This document shows, piece after piece, positions 46,956 to 56,525 of a stretch of 64,000 bases of DNA (position 1 is the stretch's first letter; the number at the start of each line of letters is the position of its first letter). Location of the stretch: contig NZ_CP015614.1 of the NCBI RefSeq assembly GCF_000635915.2, positions 348,501 to 412,500 of the forward strand, read 5' to 3'. Made by a program: the position numbers and the translations under genes. The stretch is from Brevundimonas naejangsanensis. GTDB lineage: Bacteria; Pseudomonadota; Alphaproteobacteria; Caulobacterales; Caulobacteraceae. The notes beneath the pieces are model-generated. The model was not told where the DNA came from. It made no database searches and was given only the letters and a program-made list of their open reading frames with translations.

Positions 46956-47023
46956 CGGCCACAGTCCTGCCGAAATCTGTTTTAAGTATCGTCGTCATGT
47001 CAATCGCTGCTGGGGGCAAGCGG

Positions 47024-47203
47024 ATGTGGTCGCGCCGTTCGATCTTGTTAGGGGCCGCCGGGGCGGGCGTAGCGCGTGCGACTCCCGTTTGGCCGCAGGA
47101 GGCGCTGTCGAATGACGAACTTCTCTTTAGCGAAGGCCGCTATCTGCCGACCTATCTGGACCTGAAAGCCCAGTCCGAAGCGGGCGACGAGGCCGCGCGC
47201 TAG
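47024..47203 (+). pseudogene. Tat-signal leader of a split exported-protein gene
   Basis: ATG 47024 opens a frame of 59 codons that begins with a twin-arginine signal (MWSRRSILLGAAGAGVARA) and then a mature-looking segment ending LKAQSEAGDEAAR, where TAG stops it at 47201-47203. The next codon is ATG 47204 in the same frame, starting the downstream protein. The reading frame is therefore continuous apart from this one stop (C-to-T in a CAG codon would do it). An ATG at 46997 is an alternative start. The fragment alone has no domain, so it is read as the severed N-terminus of the next gene; sequencing error or stop read-through cannot be excluded. Confidence 0.6.
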
Positions 47204-48289
47204 ATGCTGAGCCAATTCGCGTCCTTTCTGGGCGATGAGGAGACCGCTATCGGTCTGGACGAACGACCGCCTCGGCCATCCGTCGTTCCGCCGGACCTTG
47301 AAGGCGCCGTGGCCCGTGATGCGATCGAGGCCATCACCGAGGCCGCCCGCGACACCCGCATCGTAATCCTGAACGAAGCGCACAATGTTTCCGCGCACAG
47401 GGCGTTCGCCGCGCGGGTCATGCGGGCGCTGCGCCCACTGGGCTACGATTGGTTCGCCGCCGAGACCTTCACCCAGCCCCAGCCTGTGCCGCTTGTCCGG
47501 ATCGGCGCCTATACGAAGGGCGCGCCCTTCCTAGCCAGCTACGGCTACTACACCCACGATCCGGTCTTCGCCGAAATGGTGCGCGAGGCGGCCCGGCTGG
47601 ATTACCGCTTCTCGGACTATGAGCAGCGTTTCGACCAGAGGACGCCCGAGGGCGCGGACAGCGCCGCGCAGATCGCCGCGCGTGAAGAGGCGCAGGCCGA
47701 CAACCTGATCGCCAACATCCTGTCGACCCACCCCGAGGCGCGCGTCTTCATCTACGTCGGCTACAGTCACGCGATGGAGGTTGAGGGACGGGGCGGGCTA
47801 TGGTTTGCCGCGCGTCTCAAGGCTAAGGCGGGCATCGACCCCTTGACCATTGAGCAGTCGAGGAACTGGCCAGCGCTCGCGCCTGAGAACGATGCCCCGC
47901 ACGTGGCGGCCGTCCTGGCCCGTTTTGCGCCCGAGGCCCCGATCGTGGTGTCAAAGGATGGCGAGAGCATCGCCACGCCCAACTATGCCGGAAAGATGGA
48001 TCTGTCGGTCTTCCATCCGCGCATGACTCCCGTGGCGGGCCGCCCCGGGTGGCTGGCGGCGGATCCCGAGCGGCGGCGCGTGATGATTAAGGTTCCGCCG
48101 CTGGACGAGCAGGTGCTGATCCAGGCCCTGTCGATGGCTGAAACCACGGCCGGGCCGCCCTCGGATCATTATCTGCTGCCGCCCGGCGCGCCGGAGGCGA
48201 CCTTCTTCCTCCACCCCGGCCGTTACTTCTTCCGCCAGGAGACGGTGGCGGGCATTCAGCCCGCCTTCGGCGCGCTCAGGGTAGATTAG
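47204..48289 (+). CDS. ChaN/erythromycin-esterase-like protein, cut off from its export signal
   Basis: 361 residues from ATG 47204. The core starts near residue 35: ARDTRIVILNEAHNVSAHRAFAARVMRALRPLGYDWFAAETF, with the NEAHN motif placed like the catalytic or metal-binding Glu-x-His of the ChaN/TraB/EreA superfamily. Later ADNLIANILSTHPEARVFIYVGYSHAMEVE gives the second conserved His. The last third (YAGKMDLSVFHPRMTP...) is a separate beta-rich tail. On its own this protein has no signal peptide, while the frame directly upstream codes for one, so export would need read-through of the TAG. The superfamily binds haem or hydrolyses esters; the real substrate is unknown. Its last 4 bases overlap the convergent CoxE-type gene. 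Confidence 0.7.
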   Translation: MLSQFASFLGDEETAIGLDERPPRPSVVPPDLEGAVARDAIEAITEAARDTRIVILNEAHNVSAHRAFAARVMRALRPLGYDWFAAETFTQPQPVPLVRIGAYTKGAPFLASYGYYTHDPVFAEMVREAARLDYRFSDYEQRFDQRTPEGADSAAQIAAREEAQADNLIANILSTHPEARVFIYVGYSHAMEVEGRGGLWFAARLKAKAGIDPLTIEQSRNWPALAPENDAPHVAAVLARFAPEAPIVVSKDGESIATPNYAGKMDLSVFHPRMTPVAGRPGWLAADPERRRVMIKVPPLDEQVLIQALSMAETTAGPPSDHYLLPPGAPEATFFLHPGRYFFRQETVAGIQPAFGALRVD

Positions 48290-49464
48290 CGCGCCAGCGT
48301 CCGCATCGCCCGTTCAAGCCCCTCCAGCGTCAGGGGGAACATGCGGTGCTCCATAACCTCGCCGATCAGGTTCACCGAAGGCGTGTAGGACCAGTGGCGT
48401 TCGGGCACGGGGTTCAACCAGACCGACTTGTCCCACTGTTCGCGGGCGCGTTTCAGCCAGACGGCGCCCGCTTCCTCGTTCCAGTGCTCGACCGAGCCGC
48501 CGGGCATGGTCACTTCATAGGGCGACATGGTCGCGTCGCCGACGAAGATGGCGCGCCAGTCGCCGGGATATTTATGGATCAGGTCCCAGGTCGGGATGCG
48601 TTCGCTGTGGCGGCGCCGGTTGTCCTTCCACACCCCTTCGTAGAGGCAGTTGTGGAAGTAGAAGAACTCCAGGTTCTTGAACTCGGTCCGCGCGGCTGAG
48701 AACAGCTCTTCACATAGCTGGATATGGCCGTCCATCGAGCCGCCGACGTCGAGGAACAGCAGCACCTTGATGGTATTGCGCCGCTCGGGCCGCATGTGGA
48801 TGTCCAGCCAGCCCTGACGCGCCGTGCCGTCGATGGTGCCGTCGATGTCCAGTTCTTCGGCCGCGCCCTCGCGGGCGAAGCGGCGCAGGCGGCGCAGCGC
48901 CACCTTGATGTTGCGCGTCCCCAGTTCGACCGTGTCGTCCAGATTGCGGTACTCGCGCTTCTCCCAGACCTTGACCGCGCGGCCGTGACGGCCGGGGCCG
49001 CCGATGCGGACGCCCTCGGGGTTGTAGCCGCCGTGGCCGAAGGGGCTGGTTCCGCCCGTGCCGATCCAGCGGTTGCCGCCCTGATGGCGCTCCTTCTGTT
49101 CCTCGAGCCGTTGCTTCAGCGTCTCCATCAGCTGCTCGAAACCGCCGAGGGCCTCGATCTGGGCCTTCTCCTCGTCGGTCAGGTATTTTTCGGTCAGCAG
49201 CCGCAGCCAGTCCTCGGGGATGTCGGCGGTGATCTCCTCGCCGGCACTGACGCCTTCCAGCCCCTTGAACACCTTGCCGAACACCTGATCGAAGCGGTCG
49301 TAGTGCTTCTCGTCCTTGACCAGGACTGCGCGCGACAGGTGGTAGAAGGCTTCGACGTCGCGTCCCGCCACGCCCTTGTCCATGGCCTCCATCAGATGGA
49401 GCCATTCCTTGAGCGACACAGGCACCTTGGCCTCGCGCAGGGCGGTGAAGAAGGGCAGCAGCAT
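48286..49464 (-). CDS. CoxE-type VWA domain protein
   Basis: A 392-residue soluble protein of the 'VWA containing CoxE' family. The N-terminal half is helical (PFFTALREAKVPVSLKEWLHLMEAMDKG, FYHLSRAVLVKDEKHYDRFDQVF), then comes a Gly-rich stretch with NRWIGTGGTSPFGHGGYNPEGVRIG. The VWA domain begins near residue 235 with LLFLDVGGSMDGHIQLCEELF; the metal site reads DVGGS rather than DxSxS, so the first Ser is Gly. FYFHNCLYEGVWKDNRRRHSERIPTWDL and IFVGDATMSPYEV follow. Such proteins usually partner a MoxR-type AAA+ ATPase in metal-cofactor or complex maturation; no MoxR gene is in view. Confidence 0.9.
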   Translation of the reverse strand: MLLPFFTALREAKVPVSLKEWLHLMEAMDKGVAGRDVEAFYHLSRAVLVKDEKHYDRFDQVFGKVFKGLEGVSAGEEITADIPEDWLRLLTEKYLTDEEKAQIEALGGFEQLMETLKQRLEEQKERHQGGNRWIGTGGTSPFGHGGYNPEGVRIGGPGRHGRAVKVWEKREYRNLDDTVELGTRNIKVALRRLRRFAREGAAEELDIDGTIDGTARQGWLDIHMRPERRNTIKVLLFLDVGGSMDGHIQLCEELFSAARTEFKNLEFFYFHNCLYEGVWKDNRRRHSERIPTWDLIHKYPGDWRAIFVGDATMSPYEVTMPGGSVEHWNEEAGAVWLKRAREQWDKSVWLNPVPERHWSYTPSVNLIGEVMEHRMFPLTLEGLERAMRTLAR

Positions 49465-49485
49465 GGGCTTAAGACTGGCCTCGGC

Positions 49486-50013
49486 CTAGCCGCGCCGCAA
49501 GATGAACTCGTCGTCCATCCAGGCGCCGACCGGATACTGATACTCGCCAGCCTTCTCGAACCCGTAGGCGGCGTACAGCTTCTGGGCCTTTTCGTTGCCG
49601 CTCCAGACGCCGATCCACAGGGGGCCGTCGGTGTAAGCCTCCATCCACTCCAGCGCGACCTTCAGCAGTTGCGTGCCCAGTCCCAGGCCCTGCGCCGGCT
49701 TGCCGACATAGAGGCGGCGCAGCTCGGCGTGGCTGGCGCGGCCGTCGGGGTGGGGCAGGGTGTTCGGCCCGGCGTTGGCGAAGGCCAGCAGTTCGCCGTC
49801 GCGCTCGGCCACCCACCAGGCGGCGCCCGGCTCGGCCAGTTTGGTGGTGATGGCCTCGGCGTTGAAGCTGGCGTCCAGGAAGGCCGTCAGATCGGCGACC
49901 GGGTAAGGAATGCCGAAGCCGGTGACGAAGGTGTCGATAAAGGTCTGGCGCCCCAGGACGGCCAGGGCGGCGGCGTCGTCAGGACGGGCGGGGCGGATCA
50001 CGGGGGCGCTCAT
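49486..50013 (-). CDS. GNAT-family N-acetyltransferase
   Basis: A 175-residue GNAT enzyme. It starts IRPARPDDAAALAVLGRQTFIDTF; the acetyl-CoA pyrophosphate loop is LRRLYVGKPAQGLGLGTQLLKVALEW (Q/R-x-x-G-x-G/A), near residues 98-123, and the last strand pair is WIGVWSGNEKAQKLYAAYGFEKAGEYQYPVG. The substrate amine is unknown; similarity of the end to spermidine/ribosomal-type GNATs is too weak for a call. It lies 21 bp upstream of the CoxE-type gene on the same strand. Confidence 0.9.
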   Translation of the reverse strand: MSAPVIRPARPDDAAALAVLGRQTFIDTFVTGFGIPYPVADLTAFLDASFNAEAITTKLAEPGAAWWVAERDGELLAFANAGPNTLPHPDGRASHAELRRLYVGKPAQGLGLGTQLLKVALEWMEAYTDGPLWIGVWSGNEKAQKLYAAYGFEKAGEYQYPVGAWMDDEFILRRG

Positions 50014-50228
50014 GGCCGACGCATAGCGCCGGGCGGGCGTCGGGTGAAGGCGTGTCGAGACCGGCTTGGCGACATCATCGCAGCGTCGTCATCTTTGTGT
50101 GGTTGCAGGGGCGCGCGACGGGGGCTACCACCTTTGTCCAAGGTGCGCCGTCCGCGGCGCCCGTCAATGCTCGGATGGGGAGGTTAAGGGACGCCAAGGC
50201 CTTGGTTTCACAGGCCGATCCCCGTGCT

Positions 50229-50885
50229 ATGACTTCTCCTGCACTCATGACTCATTCCGAATCTGCAACTCAGACGCCGGTCGCGGCCGCCCGCTCCGCG
50301 GGGGCTGAAGCCGCCTATGGGGCCATTACGCTGGCGCGCCACGGCGAGCCGGCCCTGTCGCGCAAATGCATGATCACCTCGGACCAGTATCGCGACTGGT
50401 GGGGCCGCTATGAGATCGGCGGCCTGCGCGCGGGCCAGACGCCGCCTCAGGCTCTGCTGACGGCCGCCGAGGGCGCCGGGGCCATCTACGCCTCGACTCG
50501 ACCCCGCGCACAGGAGACCGCGCGCGCGGTGGCGCCGGATCGCGACGTGCTGGTCGACGCCCTGTTCATCGAAGCGCCCCTGCCGCCGCCGCGCTTCCCA
50601 CGCTGGATCAAGCTGTCGCCGCGCTATTGGGGCGTGATCTCGCGCATCTGGTGGCACGCCTTCAATCACCACGAAGGCCAGGAAACCCGCGCCGAGGCCG
50701 AGGTCCGCGCCGATCAGGCCGCGCGCGTGCTGATCGCCCGCGCCTCGGAGGGCCACGACGTGCTGGTTCTGGCGCACGGCTATTTCAACCACATGGTCGG
50801 CCGGCGGCTGAAGGCGCACGGCTGGCGCCTGGTGCATAATCAGGGCTTCAAATACTGGTCCCAGCGCCGTTTCGAGAGGCGCTGA
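50229..50885 (+). CDS. Histidine phosphatase family protein
   Basis: A 218-residue phosphatase of the phosphoglycerate-mutase-like branch. The catalytic motif LARHGEP (Arg37, His38, Gly39) follows a variable N-terminus; YASTRPRAQETARAVA supplies the second arginine, and VLVLAHGYFNHMVGRRL the second catalytic His. The middle region PRFPRWIKLSPRYWGVISRIWWHAFNHHEGQETRAEAE is an insertion typical of an uncharacterised alphaproteobacterial subgroup. ATG 50229 is used; ATG 50247 is also possible, and the frame is open 59 codons upstream without family signal. Substrate unknown. Confidence 0.88.
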   Translation: MTSPALMTHSESATQTPVAAARSAGAEAAYGAITLARHGEPALSRKCMITSDQYRDWWGRYEIGGLRAGQTPPQALLTAAEGAGAIYASTRPRAQETARAVAPDRDVLVDALFIEAPLPPPRFPRWIKLSPRYWGVISRIWWHAFNHHEGQETRAEAEVRADQAARVLIARASEGHDVLVLAHGYFNHMVGRRLKAHGWRLVHNQGFKYWSQRRFERR

Positions 50886-50945
50886 GGTCGCGGTCTGAGG
50901 AAGGCCGTTGAAGCGGCGCGCGCGCCTCTCTAGGTTGCGCCCATC

Positions 50946-51202
50946 ATGACCGACGCATCCGTTTCCCCCGCCGTGCCCGCCGATCTCAGCTTCGAGGACG
51001 CCCTGTCGCGTTTGGAGGGCATCGTTTCGCGCCTGGAATCGGGTCAGGCGCCGCTCGAAGAGTCCATCGCCCTGTACGAAGAGGGCGCGCGGCTGAAGGC
51101 CCACTGTGAGGCGCGGCTGAAGGCCGCCCAGCTGCGGGTCGAGAAGATCGTCGTCGGCGCCGACGGCCAGGCCAAGGGCGTCGAACCGGCCGAGTTCGGC
51201 TG

Positions 51203-51203
<1 letters not shown>
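50946..51203 (+). CDS. xseB: Exodeoxyribonuclease VII small subunit
   Basis: An 85-residue protein. LSFEDALSRLEGIVSRLESGQAPLEESIALYEEGARLKAHCEARLKAAQLRVEKIV is the full XseB helical hairpin that binds the large subunit XseA; the complex degrades single-stranded DNA in both directions. xseA is not in the window. Its TGA overlaps the csaA ATG (TGATG). In many proteobacteria xseB precedes ispA and dxs, as here. Confidence 0.95.
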
Positions 51204-52467
<1,264 letters not shown>

Positions 52468-52534
52468 TAGGAAACGCGCCCGCCCTCAGCGGGTTACTGT
52501 TTGACGCCTCGTCGTCTGAAGGCCCCCGATTCCC

Positions 52535-54445
52535 ATGTCCAACACCCCGCTTCTCGACACCGTCAAGTTTCCCGCCGACACGCGGGGCTTCGACATTCCC
52601 CAGCTGAAACAGCTGGCGGACGAGGTGCGCGCGGAAACCATCGACGCCGTATCGGTGACCGGCGGCCACCTGGGCGCCGGTCTGGGCGTGGTCGAGCTGA
52701 CGGTCGCCCTGCACCACGTCTTCGAGACGCCGCAGGACATTCTGATCTGGGACGTCGGCCACCAGTGCTACCCGCACAAGATCCTGACCGGGCGGCGCGA
52801 CCGGATTCGCACATTGAGACAGGGCGGCGGCCTGTCGGGCTTCACCAAGCGGTCCGAGAGCGAATACGACCCCTTCGGCGCGGCCCACGCCTCGACCTCC
52901 ATCTCGGCGGCGCTCGGCTTCGCCGCCGCGCGGGACGCCAAGGGCGGGAACAACCGCGTCGTGGCTGTCATCGGCGACGGCTCCATGTCGGCGGGCATGG
53001 CCTATGAGGCGATGAACAACGCGGCCGAGGCCACCAGCGGCCAGCTGATGGTCATCCTGAACGACAACGACATGTCGATCGCCCCGCCCGTCGGCGGCAT
53101 GAGCGCCTATCTGGCCAAACAGGTCTCGGGCGGGACCTATCAGAACATCCGCAAGGTCGGGAAGAAGTTCGTCGACCATATGCCGCGCCCCTTCCGCGAC
53201 GCCGCGCGCAAGGCCGAGGAATACGCTCGGGGCATGATCGTGGGCGGCACCTTCTTCGAGGAGTTGGGCTTCTACTACATCGGGCCGATCGACGGCCACG
53301 ACATGGAAAACCTGGTCCCCATCCTGAAGAACGCGGCCGCCATCACCGACCGCCCGGTGCTGGTCCACGTCGTCACCCAGAAGGGCAAGGGTTACGCCCC
53401 AGCCGAGAGCAGCGCCGACAAGCTGCACGCCGTGGTCAAGTTCGACGTGGTGTCGGGCAAGCAGGCCAAGGCCGTCTCCAACGCCCCCAGCTACACCAAG
53501 GTGTTCGGCACCGAGCTGATCAAGCACGCGCAAGCCGATCCGACCATCATGGCCGTCACCGCCGCCATGCCGTCGGGCACGGGGCTGGACCTGTTCGGCC
53601 AGGCCTTCCCGGATCGCACCTTCGACGTCGGCATCGCCGAACAGCATGCTGTAACCTTCGCCGCCGGCCTGGCCGCCGACGGCATGAAGCCGGTCTGCGC
53701 CATCTACTCCACCTTCCTGCAGCGCGGCTATGATCAGGTCGTCCATGATGTGGCGATCCAGTCCCTGCCGGTGCGCTTCGCCATGGACCGCGCCGGTCTG
53801 GTGGGCGCGGACGGCGCGACCCACGCCGGGTCGTTCGACATCGGCTTCATGGGGGCTCTGCCCGGCATGGTGCTGATGGCCGCCGCCGACGAGGCCGAAC
53901 TGGCGGCCATGATCTCGACCTCGCTGGCCATCGACGATCGCCCCAGCGCCTTCCGCTATCCGCGCGGCGAGGGCGTGGGCGTGGACATCCCCGAACTGGC
54001 CGCCCCGCTGGAGATCGGCAAGGGCCGCATCGTGCGCGAAGGCACGTCGGTCGCCATCCTGTCGCTGGGCACCCGCCTGCAGGAATCGCTGAAGGCGGCC
54101 GATCTGCTGGCGGCCAAGGGCGTCTCGGCCACCGTCGCCGACGCCCGCTTCGCCAAGCCGCTGGACGCCGATCTGATCCTGCGTCTGGCGCGCGAGCACG
54201 AGGCCCTGATCACGGTCGAAGAGGGCGCCATGGGCGGCTTCGGCGCCTTCGTGCTGCAACTGCTGGCCGAGAAGGGCGCGCTGGACGCCGGGCTCAAGGT
54301 CCGCACCCTGCACCTGCCCGACATCTTCCAGGACCAGGACAAGCCCGAGATCATGTACGCCCAGGCCGGCCTGAACGCCGAGCACATCGCCGCCGCCGCC
54401 TCTACGGCGTTGGGCGTCGACGCCAGCCGGGCCGTGCGGGCGTAG
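52535..54445 (+). CDS. dxs: 1-deoxy-D-xylulose-5-phosphate synthase
   Basis: A 636-residue TPP enzyme for the first step of the MEP isoprenoid pathway (pyruvate + glyceraldehyde-3-phosphate to DXP). [23 protein letters not shown] near the start, the TPP motif [38 protein letters not shown], the phosphate-binding [10 protein letters not shown] region, and the pyrimidine domain [36 protein letters not shown] are all present. The C-terminal domain has [19 protein letters not shown] CtrA or other control site was not found; the gene lies in the xseB-csaA-ispA-dxs run, where the product feeds IspA via IPP/DMAPP. Confidence 0.97.
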   Translation: MSNTPLLDTVKFPADTRGFDIPQLKQLADEVRAETIDAVSVTGGHLGAGLGVVELTVALHHVFETPQDILIWDVGHQCYPHKILTGRRDRIRTLRQGGGLSGFTKRSESEYDPFGAAHASTSISAALGFAAARDAKGGNNRVVAVIGDGSMSAGMAYEAMNNAAEATSGQLMVILNDNDMSIAPPVGGMSAYLAKQVSGGTYQNIRKVGKKFVDHMPRPFRDAARKAEEYARGMIVGGTFFEELGFYYIGPIDGHDMENLVPILKNAAAITDRPVLVHVVTQKGKGYAPAESSADKLHAVVKFDVVSGKQAKAVSNAPSYTKVFGTELIKHAQADPTIMAVTAAMPSGTGLDLFGQAFPDRTFDVGIAEQHAVTFAAGLAADGMKPVCAIYSTFLQRGYDQVVHDVAIQSLPVRFAMDRAGLVGADGATHAGSFDIGFMGALPGMVLMAAADEAELAAMISTSLAIDDRPSAFRYPRGEGVGVDIPELAAPLEIGKGRIVREGTSVAILSLGTRLQESLKAADLLAAKGVSATVADARFAKPLDADLILRLAREHEALITVEEGAMGGFGAFVLQLLAEKGALDAGLKVRTLHLPDIFQDQDKPEIMYAQAGLNAEHIAAAASTALGVDASRAVRA

Positions 54446-54454
54446 ACCGATTTT

Positions 54455-54613
54455 CCTTCTCCCCTTGTGGGAGAAGGTGGTCCGCCAGGACCGGATGAGG
54501 GGTGTCGCCGCGGCGACTTGCCGTTTTCACTGGAGCTCGAACAGTGGATGAGGGCGTAAGCACCCCTCATCCGAGCGACTCCGGCGCCCACCTTCTCCCA
54601 CAAGGGGAGAAGG
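54455..54613. repeat. 159-bp inverted-repeat element, family A
   Basis: Perfect 23-bp arms at 54455-54477 and 54591-54613 (CCTTCTCCCCTTGTGGGAGAAGG), identical in the arms to the element at 19107-19278, with inner GGATGAGGGGTG / CACCCCTCATCC. It lies between the convergent dxs and phoH genes. The rest of the 302-bp gap (54614-54747) shows no gene. Confidence 0.88.
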
Positions 54614-54747
54614 GCAGGGATCGCAACGCAATCGACCATCCCCCCTTGGCCCCTGTGCTAGACTGCGCGCGGGCCGAGGGGAGATTTCAGGCGATTCAGA
54701 CGAATTGGACTCTCTTTTTTCCTTCTCTCACCAGAGGCGGAAAGGGG

Positions 54748-55515
54748 TCACAGCACCCCGATCATGCTGGCGACCAGCGGGTGGCGCACGATGTCGCGTT
54801 CGGCCAGGCGCACCACGGCGATCTCGGGCACGGCCTCCAGCCGCTCAGCGATGTCGGAGAGCCCCGACACGCCGGGCAGCAGGTCCGACTGGTGCGGGTC
54901 GCCCGTCACCACCATGGTCGAGTGCCAGCCCAGCCGGGTCAGCAGCATCTTCAACTGGACGTAGGTGCAGTTCTGCGCCTCATCCACGACGATGAAGGCG
55001 TTGTTCAGCGTGCGGCCGCGCATATAGCCGATGGGGGCGATCTCGATCAGACCTTCGGCCATCAGCGCCTTGACCCGCTTCATGCTGAGCCGGTCCGACA
55101 GGGCGTCGTAGAGCGGGCGCAGATAGGGGGCCAGCTTGTCCTCCATGTCGCCGGGCAGGAAGCCGATCGATTCCCCGGCCTCGACGGCGGGACGGCTCAG
55201 GACGATGCGGCCGACCTTGCCCGCCTCCAGCGCCTCGACCGCCTTGGCGACCGCCAGATAGGTCTTGCCCGTGCCCGCCGGACCCAGCGCCAGCACCAGA
55301 TTGGCGTGGTCGACGGCCTCCATCAGCGCGGCCTGGCCGTCCGACTTGGGCTTGAGCGTCTTCAGGTAGCCCTGATCGCGCTCGTCGTTCGAGGGCAGGG
55401 GCGACCAGCCGCCGACCCGGGCGGGCAATCGCCGGACTTTGGCGTCCTGAAGGAATTCGGGCGAATCCAGCACGCCTTCGCGCAGCTGACGCTTGATGGC
55501 CGATCGTTTGCTCAT
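54748..55515 (-). CDS. PhoH-family ATPase
   Basis: A 255-residue cytoplasmic P-loop protein. The Walker A motif is LALGPAGTGKTYLAVAKAVEALEAG near residue 75-100; RIVLSRPAVEAGESIGFLPGDMEDKLAPYLRPLYDAL and the Walker B IVVDEAQNCTYVQLKMLLTRLG follow, with VVTGDPHQSDLLPG as the sensor. It is shorter at the N-terminus than YbeZ, which carries a KH-like region. GGAGG lies 5 bases before ATG 55515. PhoH proteins are linked to RNA metabolism with YbeY; no ybeY is in view. A hairpin with U-run sits directly upstream in the same direction (separate entry), so expression may be attenuated. Confidence 0.92.
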   Translation of the reverse strand: MSKRSAIKRQLREGVLDSPEFLQDAKVRRLPARVGGWSPLPSNDERDQGYLKTLKPKSDGQAALMEAVDHANLVLALGPAGTGKTYLAVAKAVEALEAGKVGRIVLSRPAVEAGESIGFLPGDMEDKLAPYLRPLYDALSDRLSMKRVKALMAEGLIEIAPIGYMRGRTLNNAFIVVDEAQNCTYVQLKMLLTRLGWHSTMVVTGDPHQSDLLPGVSGLSDIAERLEAVPEIAVVRLAERDIVRHPLVASMIGVL

Positions 55516-55533
55516 GGACGCCTCCAGGGCATG

Positions 55534-55564
55534 AAAAAAGGCGAGCCCGGCTGGGTCTCGCCTT
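55534..55564 (-). terminator. Strong hairpin plus U-run directly upstream of phoH
   Basis: Read on the minus strand, AAGGCGAG-ACCCAGCCGGG-CTCGCCTT (55564-55538) forms an 8-bp stem extended by an inner CCC/GGG pair, and the RNA continues in a run of six U (55539-55534). It ends 18 bases before the phoH start codon. It would terminate a transcript coming from upstream on the minus strand, as an attenuator or as the end of a small RNA. Confidence 0.75.
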
Positions 55565-55826
55565 GGTCGTCGGTGGGGGAGGTAGGGGCCGAAGTCGCGC
55601 AGCCGTCCCGAACGGTCGAAGGGTCTTCGCCGCAGCAGGTGCGCCGCCGTCCCCGAACTGGTCGCGAACACGCCAAGCGCATTCTCCAGCGTCTGACCGG
55701 ACCGGGCTTGATCCGGCTTCGGATCCGGGGGCGAATGGGGCCGACCGAATCGCATCAACAGATTGATGCTAACGTGGTTTCTGAAGGGTTAAAGCCTTCA
55801 TTTTAAGAAGAATAGGCGGTGTGCGG
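55565..55826 (-). other. Leader region between phoH and the carbonic anhydrase gene; possible small RNA
   Basis: 262 bases of divergent intergenic sequence. On the minus strand it leads into the hairpin terminator above and carries the C-rich stretch CCCCTACCTCCCCCACC near 55575-55592, which could pair with ribosome-binding sites. The minus-strand frame in front of phoH is open here, but it has no protein-like features. A promoter for the carbonic anhydrase gene should lie in the last 80 bases; TTAA occurs near 55789 without a partner half-site. The small-RNA reading is a hypothesis. Confidence 0.35.
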
Positions 55827-56357
55827 ATGAGTGTTTACAGTCTGGGCGACAGCAAGCCTCAGCTTCCAGCGGAAGGCGAATACTGGATTGCGCCCAGTGC
55901 GACCGTCCTAGGGAATGTGATTCTGCATCCGGGCGCCAGCATCTGGTTCAACGCCGTGCTGCGCGGCGACAACGATCCCATCGTCATTGGGGCCGACAGC
56001 AATATTCAGGACGGCAGCATCCTGCACACCGACCTGGGATCGCCTCTGACGATCGGCGCCGGGGTCACGGTGGGGCACAAGGTGATGCTGCACGGCTGCG
56101 AGATCGGCGACAACAGCCTGATCGGCATCGGCGCGGTCATCCTGAACGGGGCGCGTATCGGAAAGAACTGCCTGATCGGCGCCAACGCCCTGATCACCGA
56201 GGGCAAGGTCATTCCTGACAACAGTCTGGTCATGGGCCAGCCCGGCAAGGTGGTGCGGGAATTGGAAGAGGGTCAGATCGAGGGCCTTCGCATGTCGGCG
56301 CAGCACTATGTCCAAAACTGGCGGCGCTATGTGACGGACCTGAAGCGGATCGACTGA
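55827..56357 (+). CDS. Gamma-class carbonic anhydrase family protein
   Basis: A 176-residue left-handed beta-helix protein built of hexapeptide repeats ([21 protein letters not shown], then [34 protein letters not shown]). The three metal histidines are visible: His67, His84 and His89; a C-terminal helix ([21 protein letters not shown]) caps it. Members are carbonic anhydrases or carnitine-type relatives; in mitochondria similar proteins attach to complex I. The start is ATG 55827; GTG 55821 is an alternative two codons upstream. It stands alone, divergent from phoH. Confidence 0.92.
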   Translation: MSVYSLGDSKPQLPAEGEYWIAPSATVLGNVILHPGASIWFNAVLRGDNDPIVIGADSNIQDGSILHTDLGSPLTIGAGVTVGHKVMLHGCEIGDNSLIGIGAVILNGARIGKNCLIGANALITEGKVIPDNSLVMGQPGKVVRELEEGQIEGLRMSAQHYVQNWRRYVTDLKRID

Positions 56358-56525
56358 CCCGTCGCCCCACAATGGCACGGGTCACAATGGGACAGGCGCT
56401 GCGGCTAAGGGGCCGGAACGGCGCAAACTCGCGCAGGAGGGGATGAAACAGCCCATTGGCGGACACTCGAAACGGCCCGGCGCTTGCATTGGTCCTGCTG
56501 ACGATCAATGCAGGAGTCCGATCCC

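Noticed and set aside
55516..55758. N-terminal extension of the PhoH protein
   Set aside because: The open frame continues upstream, but it crosses the hairpin terminator and has no PhoH similarity; GGAGG before ATG 55515 sets the start.
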